This document shows, in pieces, positions 44,259 to 51,764 of a stretch of 51,764 nucleotides of DNA. The translations under genes and the position numbers were made by a program. Source of the stretch: an uncultured Desulfotomaculum sp. (GTDB lineage: Bacteria; Bacillota; Desulfotomaculia; Desulfotomaculales; Desulfotomaculaceae); NCBI GenBank assembly GCA_946411205.1, contig CAMKDG010000007.1:1-51764 (forward strand), given 5' to 3'. The notes beneath the pieces were generated by a model. It had not been told where the DNA came from. It made no database searches and worked only from the letters and a program-made list of their open reading frames with translations. The stretch's first letter is position 1; the number at the start of each line of letters is the position of its first letter.

Positions 44259-45005
44259 ATGAGCACCAAAGTTCCCATGTTGTCCCTGGTTCTACCTATG
44301 TATAACGAAGCAGCCAATGCTAAAAAGGTAACCCAAGAATTGTTGCAGGAATTAACTAAGGAAGATATTCAGCACGAATTGATAGTGGTGGATAATGGTT
44401 CTTCCGATGGAACCGGACGTATCTTGGCTCAATTGTCTCAAGAATATCCAACCATTAAAGTTGTTAAGGTAACAAAAAATCAAGGCTATGGCTGGGGTAT
44501 CATTAACGGTTTGCACTGGGCCAGTGGGGACTACCTAGGTTTTATGGGCGCTGATGGTCAGATTGATCCTAAGGATGTGACTAGAGTATTTCGGGAAGCA
44601 CTGGAGAAAAATTATCATCTGTGCAAAGTAAATCGCTATTACCGGGAGGATGGACTGATAAGAAAGGTTGTCTCTCACATATTTAACAAACTTTTTGTAT
44701 ATACATTTAAGGTAAATGTTGGTGACATTAACGGTTCGCCTAAGATTATGACAAGGCTTTGTTATGAAAAATTAGCTCTTAGCTCGAAGGACTGGTTTTT
44801 GGACGCAGAGGTTATGCTGAAAGCGCATGATTTGTCTGTGACAATGGGGGAGGTGCCCGTGGTTTTTCGTCGGCGTAACGGGGGGCATTCCAGTGTTCGG
44901 TTGAAGACTCTCTGGGAGTTCCTACGGAACATGGTTGCCTATCGTAAAAGGGGTGCTTGGAATGAAAGTAGTGATCTTGTGTGGCGGGAAGGGGACCCGG
45001 CTTAA
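44259..45005 (+). CDS. Family 2 glycosyltransferase (dolichyl-phosphate-mannose synthase-like)
   Basis: 248 aa, GT-A fold: LSLVLPMYNEAANAKKV at the N-terminus, ELIVVDNGSSDGTGRIL, and the metal-binding stretch YLGFMGADGQIDPKDV. The end (GEVPVVFRRRNGGHSSVRLKT) is like enzymes that transfer a sugar to polyprenol phosphate. A C-terminal membrane domain is missing, so it is a soluble or peripheral enzyme. It could make the lipid-linked donor used by the membrane mannosyltransferase upstream (inference). The 3' end overlaps rfbF by 44 bases. Confidence 0.85.
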   Translation: MSTKVPMLSLVLPMYNEAANAKKVTQELLQELTKEDIQHELIVVDNGSSDGTGRILAQLSQEYPTIKVVKVTKNQGYGWGIINGLHWASGDYLGFMGADGQIDPKDVTRVFREALEKNYHLCKVNRYYREDGLIRKVVSHIFNKLFVYTFKVNVGDINGSPKIMTRLCYEKLALSSKDWFLDAEVMLKAHDLSVTMGEVPVVFRRRNGGHSSVRLKTLWEFLRNMVAYRKRGAWNESSDLVWREGDPA

Positions 45006-45747
45006 GGAGGAAACGGTATTTCGGCCCAAGCCTTTGGTAACAGTGGGGGAAAGACCTATCCTTTGGCACATCCTGAAACTATATGCTCATTATGATTTTA
45101 AAGAATTTGTCCTTTGTCTTGGCTATTTAGGAGAGATGATTAAGCAATACTTCCTGCAATATCAACTGATGAACAGTGACCTTACGATTTGCTTTACACC
45201 AAAACCAGAAGTACAGATTCACCAAAATCCAAAATTGGACTGGCAAGTAACGTTGGCAGACACCGGTGTGGAAGCCATGACGGGTTGCCGACTCAAACGT
45301 GTAGAAAAATTTTTGGGGGATGACACTGATTTTATGGTTACCTATGGAGATGGTCTGAGCAATGTAAATCTTCAGGAACTCTATGAATTTCATAAAAGGC
45401 ACGGTTGTATGGCTACGGTTACCGGGGTACGGCCATTGTCTCGGTTTGGAGAACTGACTGTGGAGGGAGAAGAAGTCAAAGAATTCAGCGAAAAAACGCA
45501 GGTTACCGGGGGCTGGATTAACGGTGGGTTCTTTGTCTTTCGCAGAGAGTTCCTTAACTACTTAATTGATAAAGATAGTTGCATCCTAGAAAGAGCGCCC
45601 TTAGAGCAGATAGCTCGGGAAGGGCAATTGAAAATTTATAAACATCGGGGCTTTTGGCAATGCATGGACACCTATCGGGATATGGAGCAGTTAAACAAGC
45701 TTTGGCGAACCGGTGAGGCACCTTGGGAGGTTTGGAAAAATGAATAG
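44962..45747 (+). CDS. rfbF: Glucose-1-phosphate cytidylyltransferase-like nucleotidyltransferase
   Basis: 261 aa. The start KVVILCGGKGTRLKEET is the nucleotide-binding loop; RPKPLVTVGERPILWHILKLY, FMVTYGDGLSNVNL, WINGGFFVFRREFL and FWQCMDTYRDMEQLN follow RfbF (CDP-glucose synthase) closely. CDP-glucose leads to CDP-deoxysugars of surface glycans. ATG 44962 follows GGGG within the upstream gene; the end overlaps the next start by 8 bases, showing tight translational coupling. Confidence 0.9.
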   Translation: MKVVILCGGKGTRLKEETVFRPKPLVTVGERPILWHILKLYAHYDFKEFVLCLGYLGEMIKQYFLQYQLMNSDLTICFTPKPEVQIHQNPKLDWQVTLADTGVEAMTGCRLKRVEKFLGDDTDFMVTYGDGLSNVNLQELYEFHKRHGCMATVTGVRPLSRFGELTVEGEEVKEFSEKTQVTGGWINGGFFVFRREFLNYLIDKDSCILERAPLEQIAREGQLKIYKHRGFWQCMDTYRDMEQLNKLWRTGEAPWEVWKNE

Positions 45748-46729
45748 TTGGCAGGATAAAAATGTTTTAGTCACCGGTTGCACCGGCATCATTGGTAGTT
45801 GGTTGAGCAGTAGATTAGTTAAGAACGGGGCTAGGGTAGTGGGTATTATCCGGGATCACGTTAGCTTTAGCAATCTCTACCGGGAAGGCACCCGCAAAGG
45901 CATGGCCCTAGCCTATGGTGATATTACCGATTATCAATTTGTTAACCGAGTCCTAGCGGAATATGAGATTGATACGGTTTTTCATTTAGCCGCCCAAACC
46001 ATTGTTTCCATTGCCAACCGATCGCCCTTATCTACCTTTGAATCAAACATTAAGGGAACCTGGACAATACTGGAGGCCTGTCGACTTTCTCCCACGGTGG
46101 AACGTGTGGTTGTTGCCTCCAGCGACAAAGCCTATGGTCCCCAGGAGAAATTACCCTACCGGGAAGATCAGCCTTTATGCGGCAGATATCCCTATGATGT
46201 CTCGAAATCCTGCTGCGACCTCATTGCCCAAAGCTTTTATCATACCTATCGCTTGCCGGTAGTTATCTCTCGCTTGGCCAATGTTTATGGTGGTGGGGAT
46301 TTAAACTTTAATCGCATCGTACCGGGCACGATTAAGGCAGTGCTGCAGGAGCGATCACCCATTATTCGTAGTGATGGCAGTCCCCTGCGGGAATATCTGT
46401 ATGTGGAAGATGCGGTAACCGCCTATCTTTGTTTAGCGGAAAATGTGCACCGTTTGGAAGTGATGGGGCAAGCCTTTAACTTTGCACCCCACCGGCCCTA
46501 TTCGGTGAAGGAAATGGTTGAAGAAATCATCAAGGTGTCGGGAAAAGATTTGCAACCTGTTATTCAAGGTAAGGGAGCCTTAGCGGGGGAAATTGATCAT
46601 CAGTACAGTGATAGCCATAAATCTCGGCAATTATTGGAATGGTTGCCTCAATGGAATTTGTCTGCAGGACTTAGCAAAACCATAGAGTGGTATCAGCGAT
46701 ATTTAAAGGAAGTGAAAATATTGGGGTAA
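45740..46729 (+). CDS. NAD-dependent epimerase/dehydratase (CDP-glucose 4,6-dehydratase-like)
   Basis: 329 aa, extended short-chain dehydrogenase. VLVTGCTGIIGSWL is the NAD-binding loop, VFHLAAQTIVS follows, and the active site has SSDKAYGP with YPYDVSKSCCDL (YxxxK). The SSDKxYG and PYDxSK patterns are typical of CDP-glucose 4,6-dehydratase (RfbG), which fits the rfbF gene just upstream. ATG 45740 follows GGGAGG. A GDP- or dTDP-sugar enzyme is less likely. Confidence 0.85.
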   Translation: MNSWQDKNVLVTGCTGIIGSWLSSRLVKNGARVVGIIRDHVSFSNLYREGTRKGMALAYGDITDYQFVNRVLAEYEIDTVFHLAAQTIVSIANRSPLSTFESNIKGTWTILEACRLSPTVERVVVASSDKAYGPQEKLPYREDQPLCGRYPYDVSKSCCDLIAQSFYHTYRLPVVISRLANVYGGGDLNFNRIVPGTIKAVLQERSPIIRSDGSPLREYLYVEDAVTAYLCLAENVHRLEVMGQAFNFAPHRPYSVKEMVEEIIKVSGKDLQPVIQGKGALAGEIDHQYSDSHKSRQLLEWLPQWNLSAGLSKTIEWYQRYLKEVKILG

Positions 46730-47664
46730 AAACGCGGGTACTGGTTACCGGGTCAACTGGCTTTATTGGTAGATGCCTGTTAAAGAGGTTGCTTAGGGAA
46801 GAAGTTGAAGTAGCAACTTTAACCCGTGGTAAAAATTCTTCTTCTATGAAACAAGAGAACGCCATCAATATTCAGGCAGATTTATTGGACTATCCGAAAC
46901 TAAGTCGTAAAGTAAAGGATTTTGCACCGGAGGTAATTTTTCATCTAGCAGGGCTACGACCAATGGAACGTTCTTGGGCGGCAGTGCAGCAGGCCTATCA
47001 GATAAATTTGTTGGGTACCATGAATTTGCTACGGTCTCTGCAGGAAGGGCCTTGTAAATCCATCATTATGATGGGCAGCACGGCTGAATACGGTCGGGGG
47101 CAAGTCCCCTACCGAGAAAAACAGGCTTTGTGGCCGGGATCTGCCTATGGAGCTGCCAAAGCAGCAACAACTACTTTAGGGCTATTGGCCTGGCAGTATT
47201 TTGAACTACCGGTAACCGTGTTACGTCCTACCTTGGTCTATGGACCAGGTCAAGGAGAAGATTTTTTTCTGTCTCAATTGTTAAGAAGCCTTCTCCTGGA
47301 GAAACCCTTTGCCATGACGGCAGGGGAGCAATATCGGGATTTTATCTATGTCACCGATGTTGTGGAGGCCTTATGGCAGGCTTCCTGTAACGCTACTGCA
47401 GTAGGGGAAATATACAATATTGGCAGCGGCATCTCATTACCTTTACGGGAGGTAGCCGAATTGGCTGCTGCGATGTTAGGGCGGAAGTATTTGTTACAGT
47501 TAGGTGCCAAACCCTATTCATTGGACGAACAGTTTGCCTATTGTGTAGATATCACGCTGGTCCGTCAGATTTTAAAATGGCAGCCAGAAGTCTCTTTGGA
47601 GCAGGGATTAACGGCTACCCTAGATTGGTATCGGCAGTTGTTTAATTATCATGCCTTGTCATAA
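46687..47664 (+). CDS. NAD-dependent sugar epimerase/dehydratase
   Basis: 325 aa, extended short-chain dehydrogenase: RVLVTGSTGFIGRCLLKRLL, IFHLAGLRPMERSW, MMGSTAEYGRG and YGAAKAATTTL (active-site YxxxK). Substrate unclear; with the two genes before it, it probably completes a modified hexose. The frame starts at ATG 46687 and overlaps the upstream gene by 43 bases. A better ribosome site (AAAGGAAG at about 46708) would fit an ATT start at 46720, where homology begins, so the true start is uncertain. Confidence 0.83.
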   Translation: MVSAIFKGSENIGVKTRVLVTGSTGFIGRCLLKRLLREEVEVATLTRGKNSSSMKQENAINIQADLLDYPKLSRKVKDFAPEVIFHLAGLRPMERSWAAVQQAYQINLLGTMNLLRSLQEGPCKSIIMMGSTAEYGRGQVPYREKQALWPGSAYGAAKAATTTLGLLAWQYFELPVTVLRPTLVYGPGQGEDFFLSQLLRSLLLEKPFAMTAGEQYRDFIYVTDVVEALWQASCNATAVGEIYNIGSGISLPLREVAELAAAMLGRKYLLQLGAKPYSLDEQFAYCVDITLVRQILKWQPEVSLEQGLTATLDWYRQLFNYHALS

Positions 47665-47667
47665 ATC

Positions 47668-47684
47668 TGGGTCAATTTGACCCA
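47668..47684. promoter_or_regulatory. Palindrome TGGGTCAA-T-TTGACCCA
   Basis: A perfect 8-bp palindrome with one central base lies just after the epimerase stop and 33 bases before the -10 box (47717) of the acyl-CoA synthetase gene. It could be an operator; a terminator role is less likely, since only ATTTTATT follows. Confidence 0.45.
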
Positions 47685-47713
47685 ATTTTATTGTCCATTA
47701 CCTCGACATAATC

Positions 47714-47722
47714 TGCTATAAT
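47714..47722 (+). promoter_or_regulatory. Extended -10 promoter of the acyl-CoA synthetase gene
   Basis: TGCTATAAT is an extended -10 element. A possible -35 (TTGTCC, 47691-47696) is 20 bases from the -10 hexamer, which is long. Confidence 0.5.
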
Positions 47723-47801
47723 TAATTTCATAATTAGTCAGTAAATTCTGCCGCACCGAGAGTGCCGCATCCCTATTGACAGTAAAAACGGAGGGAATCA
47801 A

Positions 47802-49433
47802 ATGAGTAACATGTTAGATTATGAAAAGGAACGAAAAGAATTCCAGTGGAATGTACCGGAGTTTTTTAATTTCGCTGGGGATGTTGTCGATAAATGGGCA
47901 GAAAATCCGGACAAGCTGGCTATGCTTTGGGTGGATGAACAGGACCAAGAGATTCGGAGAACCTTTAAAGATTTTAAAGAACGTTCTAACCGGCTGGCGA
48001 ACCTGCTGGTGGAACAGGGCGTACGGGCCGGAGATGTCGTTATCCTGATTATGCCTCGCTATATCGAGTGGTGGGAAACTTTTCTGGCTTGTTTAAAAGT
48101 AGGAGCTATTGTCAGCCCTGGAACCATTCAACTAACTTCTAAGGATTTAGCTTATAGAATCCAAACTGCCCAGTCAGTAGCGATTATTTCAGATGTTAAA
48201 ACAGCCAATAAGGTTGATGAAATTAAACAGGAACTTTCTTCCTTAAAGCTAAAGGTAGTTGTAGGAGAGCCTAAAGAGGGCTGGTTGCATTATCAAACGG
48301 AAATGGAGAATTATAGTACAGAATTCGCGGTTGTTAAAACAAGAAGTGACGATGGAGCCATTCTTTTCTTTACCTCTGGTACCACAGGTAACCCGAAGAT
48401 GACCTTACATACCCAAGTCTCCTACCCCTATGCCCATTTTGTGACGGGTAAGTATTGGCTGGATTTAAACCCGGCAGATTTGCACTGGAACCTGTCTGAT
48501 ACCGGTTGGGGAAAAGCCGGCTGGAGCAGTTTATTTGGTCCTTGGAGCATGGGCGCGGCGTTATTTGTCTACCATGAGACCCGTTTTAGTACCAAACGTT
48601 GCTTAGAATTGCTGCAGAAGTATCCCATTACAACCTTCTGTGGTGCACCCACCAATTACCGGATGTTGGTACTGGAGGATCTGTCCCACTATAAATTCCC
48701 CACACTGCGGAGTTGCACCGGTGCCGGAGAACCGCTAAATCCAGAAGTTATTGAGACCTGGAGAAAGGCCACGGGGTTAACGATTCGGGATGGTTACGGT
48801 CAGACGGAAACAGTACTTGTGATAGGTAACTTCCCCTGTGTACCCATACGTCCCGGTGCCATGGGCAAACCAGCCCCTGGTTTTGAGGTGGAGGTAATTG
48901 ATGATACAGGTGCAGTAGTACCTCCGGGTAGAGAAGGAGATATCGCTATTAAGGTGGTGCCCCAGCGGCCTGCTGGTTTGTTTAAAGAGTATTGGCAAGA
49001 ACCGGAACGCACCCAGCACTGTTTCCGTGGGGCCTGGTATATCACCGGTGACCGGGCGGTCAAGGACCCGGATGGGTATTTTTGGTTTGTCGGCCGGGCT
49101 GATGACGTAATATTGGCAGCCGGCTACCGGATTGGCCCCTTTGAGGTGGAAAGTGCTCTCATCGAACACGATGCCGTGGCTGAATCCGCGGTGGTTGCCA
49201 GCCCGGATGATTTACGGGGTGAAATTGTCAAAGCCTTTGTGGTATTAACCGATGGCTATCAGCCTTCACCTCAATTGGTCAAAGAACTTCAAGACTATGT
49301 TAAAAAAGTAACCGCACCTTATAAATATCCCAGAGAAATTGAATTTGTGGAAGCTTTGCCGAAGACCGTCAGCGGCAAAATCCGCCGGGTCCAACTTAGG
49401 GAAATGGAATGGTCTAAGAAAAGTAAAAAGTAA
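47802..49433 (+). CDS. Acyl-CoA synthetase (AMP-forming, medium-chain/ACSM-like)
   Basis: 543 aa ANL-superfamily enzyme. The P-loop-like A3 motif is FFTSGTTGNPKMTLH; later motifs include DGYGQTE, YITGDRAVKDPDGYF and the hinge GRADDVILAAGYRIGPFEVES. The catalytic lysine lies in ALPKTVSGKIRR near the C-terminus, the site that AcuA-type enzymes acetylate. The pattern NLSDTGWGKAGWSSLFGPW resembles medium-chain acyl- or benzoate/butyrate-CoA ligases rather than Acs. It activates a carboxylic acid to its CoA thioester. ATG 47802 follows GGAGGG. It has its own promoter. Confidence 0.92.
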   Translation: MSNMLDYEKERKEFQWNVPEFFNFAGDVVDKWAENPDKLAMLWVDEQDQEIRRTFKDFKERSNRLANLLVEQGVRAGDVVILIMPRYIEWWETFLACLKVGAIVSPGTIQLTSKDLAYRIQTAQSVAIISDVKTANKVDEIKQELSSLKLKVVVGEPKEGWLHYQTEMENYSTEFAVVKTRSDDGAILFFTSGTTGNPKMTLHTQVSYPYAHFVTGKYWLDLNPADLHWNLSDTGWGKAGWSSLFGPWSMGAALFVYHETRFSTKRCLELLQKYPITTFCGAPTNYRMLVLEDLSHYKFPTLRSCTGAGEPLNPEVIETWRKATGLTIRDGYGQTETVLVIGNFPCVPIRPGAMGKPAPGFEVEVIDDTGAVVPPGREGDIAIKVVPQRPAGLFKEYWQEPERTQHCFRGAWYITGDRAVKDPDGYFWFVGRADDVILAAGYRIGPFEVESALIEHDAVAESAVVASPDDLRGEIVKAFVVLTDGYQPSPQLVKELQDYVKKVTAPYKYPREIEFVEALPKTVSGKIRRVQLREMEWSKKSKK

Positions 49434-49567
49434 TGGAAGCAAAAAACAAACCGCAGGGTTTCTCCGCGTTGTCATAGGTCATAGGGATATTTTCTAAACC
49501 GTGGTGAAGTGGGCGGAACAGCTAGCATAGAAACAGCAAATTATTTTGAAGTCAAGTAAACGGACCG

Positions 49568-49598
49568 AAGTGCCGCCCATTTTTCTCGGGCGGCACTT
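49568..49598. terminator. Strong hairpin after the acyl-CoA synthetase region
   Basis: AAGTGCCGCCC and GGGCGGCACTT pair perfectly around a 9-base loop. It lies 135 bases after the synthetase stop and may serve the decayed minus-strand gene next to it. Confidence 0.65.
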
Positions 49599-49599
49599 C

Positions 49600-49782
49600 T
49601 GCCTGATTCAGAGCATAAAAAATGGACGGAATTCTTTTTATCGAATCACGCCCAATTCCCGGAGCAGAGAGACATAGTCTTTCGCTCCCTGTAGAGGTAT
49701 CTGATTTGGTGGCCGGAGAGAATATCCATTGTGTTATGGAATTCCTCCAAGGTATCCTGCGCATCCTGGCTGAGGTTGTTTT
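49600..49782 (-). pseudogene. Decayed coding fragment
   Basis: On the minus strand two frames give protein-like pieces that would join through a frameshift: NLSQDAQDTLEEFHNTMDIL with SGHQIRYLYRERK, then DYVSLLRELGVIR and a stop. The composition is G+C-richer than to the left. I cannot name the family; it reads like the C-terminus of a gene whose rest was lost. The remaining bases of 49434-49838 hold only the hairpin at 49568 and the promoter of the next gene. Confidence 0.35.
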
Positions 49783-49838
49783 ATGTTTTTAAATATTTCG
49801 GACAAAAGAAATATAATAAACCATTGGAGGGAAAAGCG

Positions 49839-50771
49839 ATGGAGTATATAACTACCAAAGAAGCTGCCGCAAAATGGGAGATTACCGATAGAATGGCACT
49901 CTACCATTGCACCTCCGGTCGGATTGACGGAGCCGTAAAAACAGGAAACACATGGCTGATTCCAAAAGACGCCGTAAAACCCGAAGATAAAAGACGGAAA
50001 AACGTTCCCACGCGGGCGGAAAAGGAAGCACCCTTTCAACCGCTGTGTGAAAACAAAGATCTGTTTGTGGAGATCGTCCAGCATTTCCCTTATCCGATGC
50101 ATATATGCGCCCCGGACGGCACGCTGCTCTTTGCGAACGACGCCTTTTTTCAACGCATAAAAGTATCCGACCCGCCGGAGGATTTAAGAAAATATAATAT
50201 GCTTCACGATCCGGAGCTTGAAAAAGCGGGCATCAAGGATTTTGTCCTACGAACCTATCGGGGAGAGGTCGCTACCTTCTATGATGCCAAGATGCCGCTT
50301 TTGGAATATATTACGAAGTATGGCGGCAATGCGGAGCTGTTTTCGGAAAGCATGTTTGTCAATATAACATCCTTTCCCGTTTATGACGAAAACCAGCAAA
50401 TAGCGTATATCGTGACTCTTGTGATTCCTTCCCGATACTATCAGGGCAGGGAAGAAGTGATAAAAGGCAAGGAATACATAGACGAACACTGGAAAGAGGA
50501 TTTTGATGCGGACGCACTTTTGAGCATCGTCCACATGAGCAAGCAGCATTATAGCCGCTTGTTCAAGCAGCACACTGGCACGACGCCCCATCTCTACCAT
50601 CAGAGTGTCAAGCTCAAAAGGCTCAAGGAAATGCTGTGTGACAGTAATCTGTCAATAGCCCGGGTCTTTGACGAATGCGGTGTGGATTACAACGGAAAGC
50701 TGGCTAAAAAACTGAAACAGGAGTTGGGTATGACCCCATCCGAGTATCGGGCAAAGATGACACAAAAATAA
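49839..50771 (+). CDS. AraC-type transcription regulator with N-terminal HTH and PAS-like domain
   Basis: 310 aa. Residues 1-55 form an excisionase/MerR-like helix-turn-helix (ITTKEAAAKWEITDRMALYH, TWLIPKDAVKP). Residues 70-195 look like a PAS sensor (FPYPMHICAPDGTLLFANDAF). The last 100 residues are an AraC DNA-binding domain (VHMSKQHYSRLFKQHTGTTPH, RVFDECGVDYNGKLAKKLKQ). Two different DNA-binding domains in one chain is uncommon. ATG 49839 follows TTGGAGGG. TATAAT lies at 49812. It is followed by a terminator and may control the secreted protein gene downstream. Confidence 0.82.
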   Translation: MEYITTKEAAAKWEITDRMALYHCTSGRIDGAVKTGNTWLIPKDAVKPEDKRRKNVPTRAEKEAPFQPLCENKDLFVEIVQHFPYPMHICAPDGTLLFANDAFFQRIKVSDPPEDLRKYNMLHDPELEKAGIKDFVLRTYRGEVATFYDAKMPLLEYITKYGGNAELFSESMFVNITSFPVYDENQQIAYIVTLVIPSRYYQGREEVIKGKEYIDEHWKEDFDADALLSIVHMSKQHYSRLFKQHTGTTPHLYHQSVKLKRLKEMLCDSNLSIARVFDECGVDYNGKLAKKLKQELGMTPSEYRAKMTQK

Positions 50772-50786
50772 GAGAATCAAAGAAAT

Positions 50787-50823
50787 GACTTCCGACCGCA
50801 ACGGTTTCGGAGGTCTTTTTTAA
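50787..50823 (+). terminator. Terminator after the AraC-type regulator
   Basis: GACTTCCGA pairs with TCGGAGGTC (one G-U pair) and is followed by six T's. Confidence 0.8.
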
Positions 50824-51077
50824 TGGTGTAAAAGACCGGAAATACGTTCACGAGCGCAGTAACCCCCTTCCCCTCAGTAGCGCTAAAATTGTATCAACCG
50901 ATTAATGGGCTCATTTACATAGCACAGCCATCCCAACGGGGACGAACTGAGGAGGAAGATCATATGAACATGACTATGGGCACCTGATACATGGCACACC
51001 TACAAACTGCGGACAAAGCGGTACAACCAAACGGTGTTTGTAAGAAGCGCCAAAAAAGAAAAGGAGGAGGCGAGCAA
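50824..51077. other. Intergenic region with a possible relic reading frame
   Basis: GAGGAGGAAGA precedes ATG 50964, which opens only seven codons (MNMTMGT, TGA). After that stop the same frame is open again from ATG 50991 (MAHLQTADKAVQPNGV) straight into the secreted-protein gene. It may be a leader peptide or a longer N-terminus broken by a nonsense change. Nothing else was recognised. Confidence 0.3.
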
Positions 51078-51764
51078 ATGAAAAGTAACCCAATCAAAAA
51101 GATTTTATCCCTTGCGCTGGCGATATTGCTGGCAGTAGGGGCGATGCCTGCTACGGCAAGCGCGGTAGCGGGCATACAGGAGGGCACACCGGCATTTACC
51201 AAAAACAGCACGGGAGTGTCCTTTGCAGGGCGGGGGTGGTATGTGATTGGGGACGGCACAAGCGGCGTAAGCCCACTGCCCGGTCACCTCACCCTGCTGG
51301 CGAAAACCAGCTTTGGCGACATAGAGTTCCGCAGCTGGACTGGCGGTGGTTACGAGGGGAATTTTACCTATCCCAGCGACTACAAGGACAGCACACTGAT
51401 GAACTATTTGGCGGCCGCGGCCAATGCCCTTCCCGCAAGCGAAGCGGCGTTGATTACGGCGCGTGACTTGGAGGCGCCGGTAAGCGCCCAAAAGCTGTGG
51501 CCGCTGTCCTTAAGTGAGTATTACGAGATTGGCACGATTTTCGACGACTCCTTCAAAAACACGAACGGTTATGGCGACTATTTCAGGCTGCGCACCCCCT
51601 ACAGCGTTAACCAGACATGCGTAGGCGTTCGTGGCGGCGGTGGGTACTACATTCACCGCCATGTCGATGACCCCACCGTCTCTGTTCGCCCCGCTTTGCT
51701 TTTAAACCTGGCAGCTGTCCTCTTCACATCTGACGCGAGCGCAAAATCTTCCGCGACTGTAGGG
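51078..51764 (+). CDS. Secreted protein, DUF6273-like domain, cut by the window end
   Basis: The frame from ATG 51078 (behind AAGGAGGAGG) is open to the last base, 229 codons. It starts with a clear signal peptide (MKSNPIKKILSLALAILLAV, then GAMPATASAVA as probable cleavage region). The mature part has a repeat-like beta pattern ending LWPLSLSEYYEIGTIF...DYFRLRTPYSVNQTCVGVRGGG...VRPALLLNL, which is the pattern of DUF6273-type domains in clostridial surface proteins. Function unknown. G+C-rich codons differ from most of the window. Confidence 0.75.
   Translation, partial: MKSNPIKKILSLALAILLAVGAMPATASAVAGIQEGTPAFTKNSTGVSFAGRGWYVIGDGTSGVSPLPGHLTLLAKTSFGDIEFRSWTGGGYEGNFTYPSDYKDSTLMNYLAAAANALPASEAALITARDLEAPVSAQKLWPLSLSEYYEIGTIFDDSFKNTNGYGDYFRLRTPYSVNQTCVGVRGGGGYYIHRHVDDPTVSVRPALLLNLAAVLFTSDASAKSSATVG

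Noticed and set aside
49552-49764. Open frame of 70 codons on the minus strand
   Set aside because: It does not follow the protein-like pieces in the same region and crosses the hairpin; more probably a chance frame over decayed DNA.

Overview
The window looks like a chromosome segment of an anaerobic spore-forming Firmicute of the Peptococcaceae (Desulfotomaculum/Desulforamulus-like). This is inferred from gene order (ftsK/spoIIIE - RodZ-like - yajQ - rimO - pgsA - cinA - recA - rny - ymdB - spoVS), from sporulation genes (spoVS with a SigH-like promoter), from a LexA box of the Firmicute type, from strong GGAGG ribosome sites and frequent TTG/GTG starts, and from moderately low G+C. No rRNA or tRNA gene was seen.

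Layout. 1-12.6 kb: core genes, namely the 3' end of an FtsK/SpoIIIE translocase, tRNA 2-selenouridine synthase, a RodZ-like protein, small membrane proteins, a DprA-like protein, yajQ, rimO, pgsA, a two-gene split FtsH-like protease, cinA and a DEAD-box helicase. 12.7-19.5 kb: recA, with a good promoter and LexA box, cut into three exons by two complete group II introns, each coding an RT/maturase/HNH protein. Joined at the predicted splice sites the exons give an intact RecA of 351 residues. 19.5-21.6 kb: a decayed cas2, a leader and a type I-C-like CRISPR array of 23 repeats (the last three degenerate), with no other cas gene. 21.7-22.0 kb: a strong promoter, a rod-shaped 6S-like RNA candidate and a terminator, then rny. 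22-33.8 kb: rny, ymdB, spoVS, a dipeptidase, a PHP phosphoesterase, an aminotransferase, an HD protein, cobU, a cobC-like phosphatase, fxsA and guaB.

33.8-49.4 kb: acuA, a winged-helix/coiled-coil protein, an alkylation-repair cluster (frameshifted ada-alkA fusion, ogt), a Na/Pi cotransporter, a NUDIX hydrolase, minC, a membrane mannosyltransferase, a four-gene glycosyltransferase/nucleotide-sugar operon and an acyl-CoA synthetase that could be a target of AcuA. 49.5-51.76 kb: G+C-richer, apparently acquired DNA with a decayed coding fragment, an AraC-type regulator and a secreted protein cut by the window end.

The observations most worth following are: (1) a family of dispersed intergenic elements (about 29.49, 34.55 and 44.05 kb, with a partial copy at 7.42 kb) sharing short conserved blocks and hairpins whose arms change together, which I do not recognise as a known RNA; (2) recA with two introns, the second containing a copy of the recA LexA box; (3) the 6S-like RNA locus; (4) the orphan array with its cas2 relic and two neighbouring spacers taken from opposite strands of the same target.
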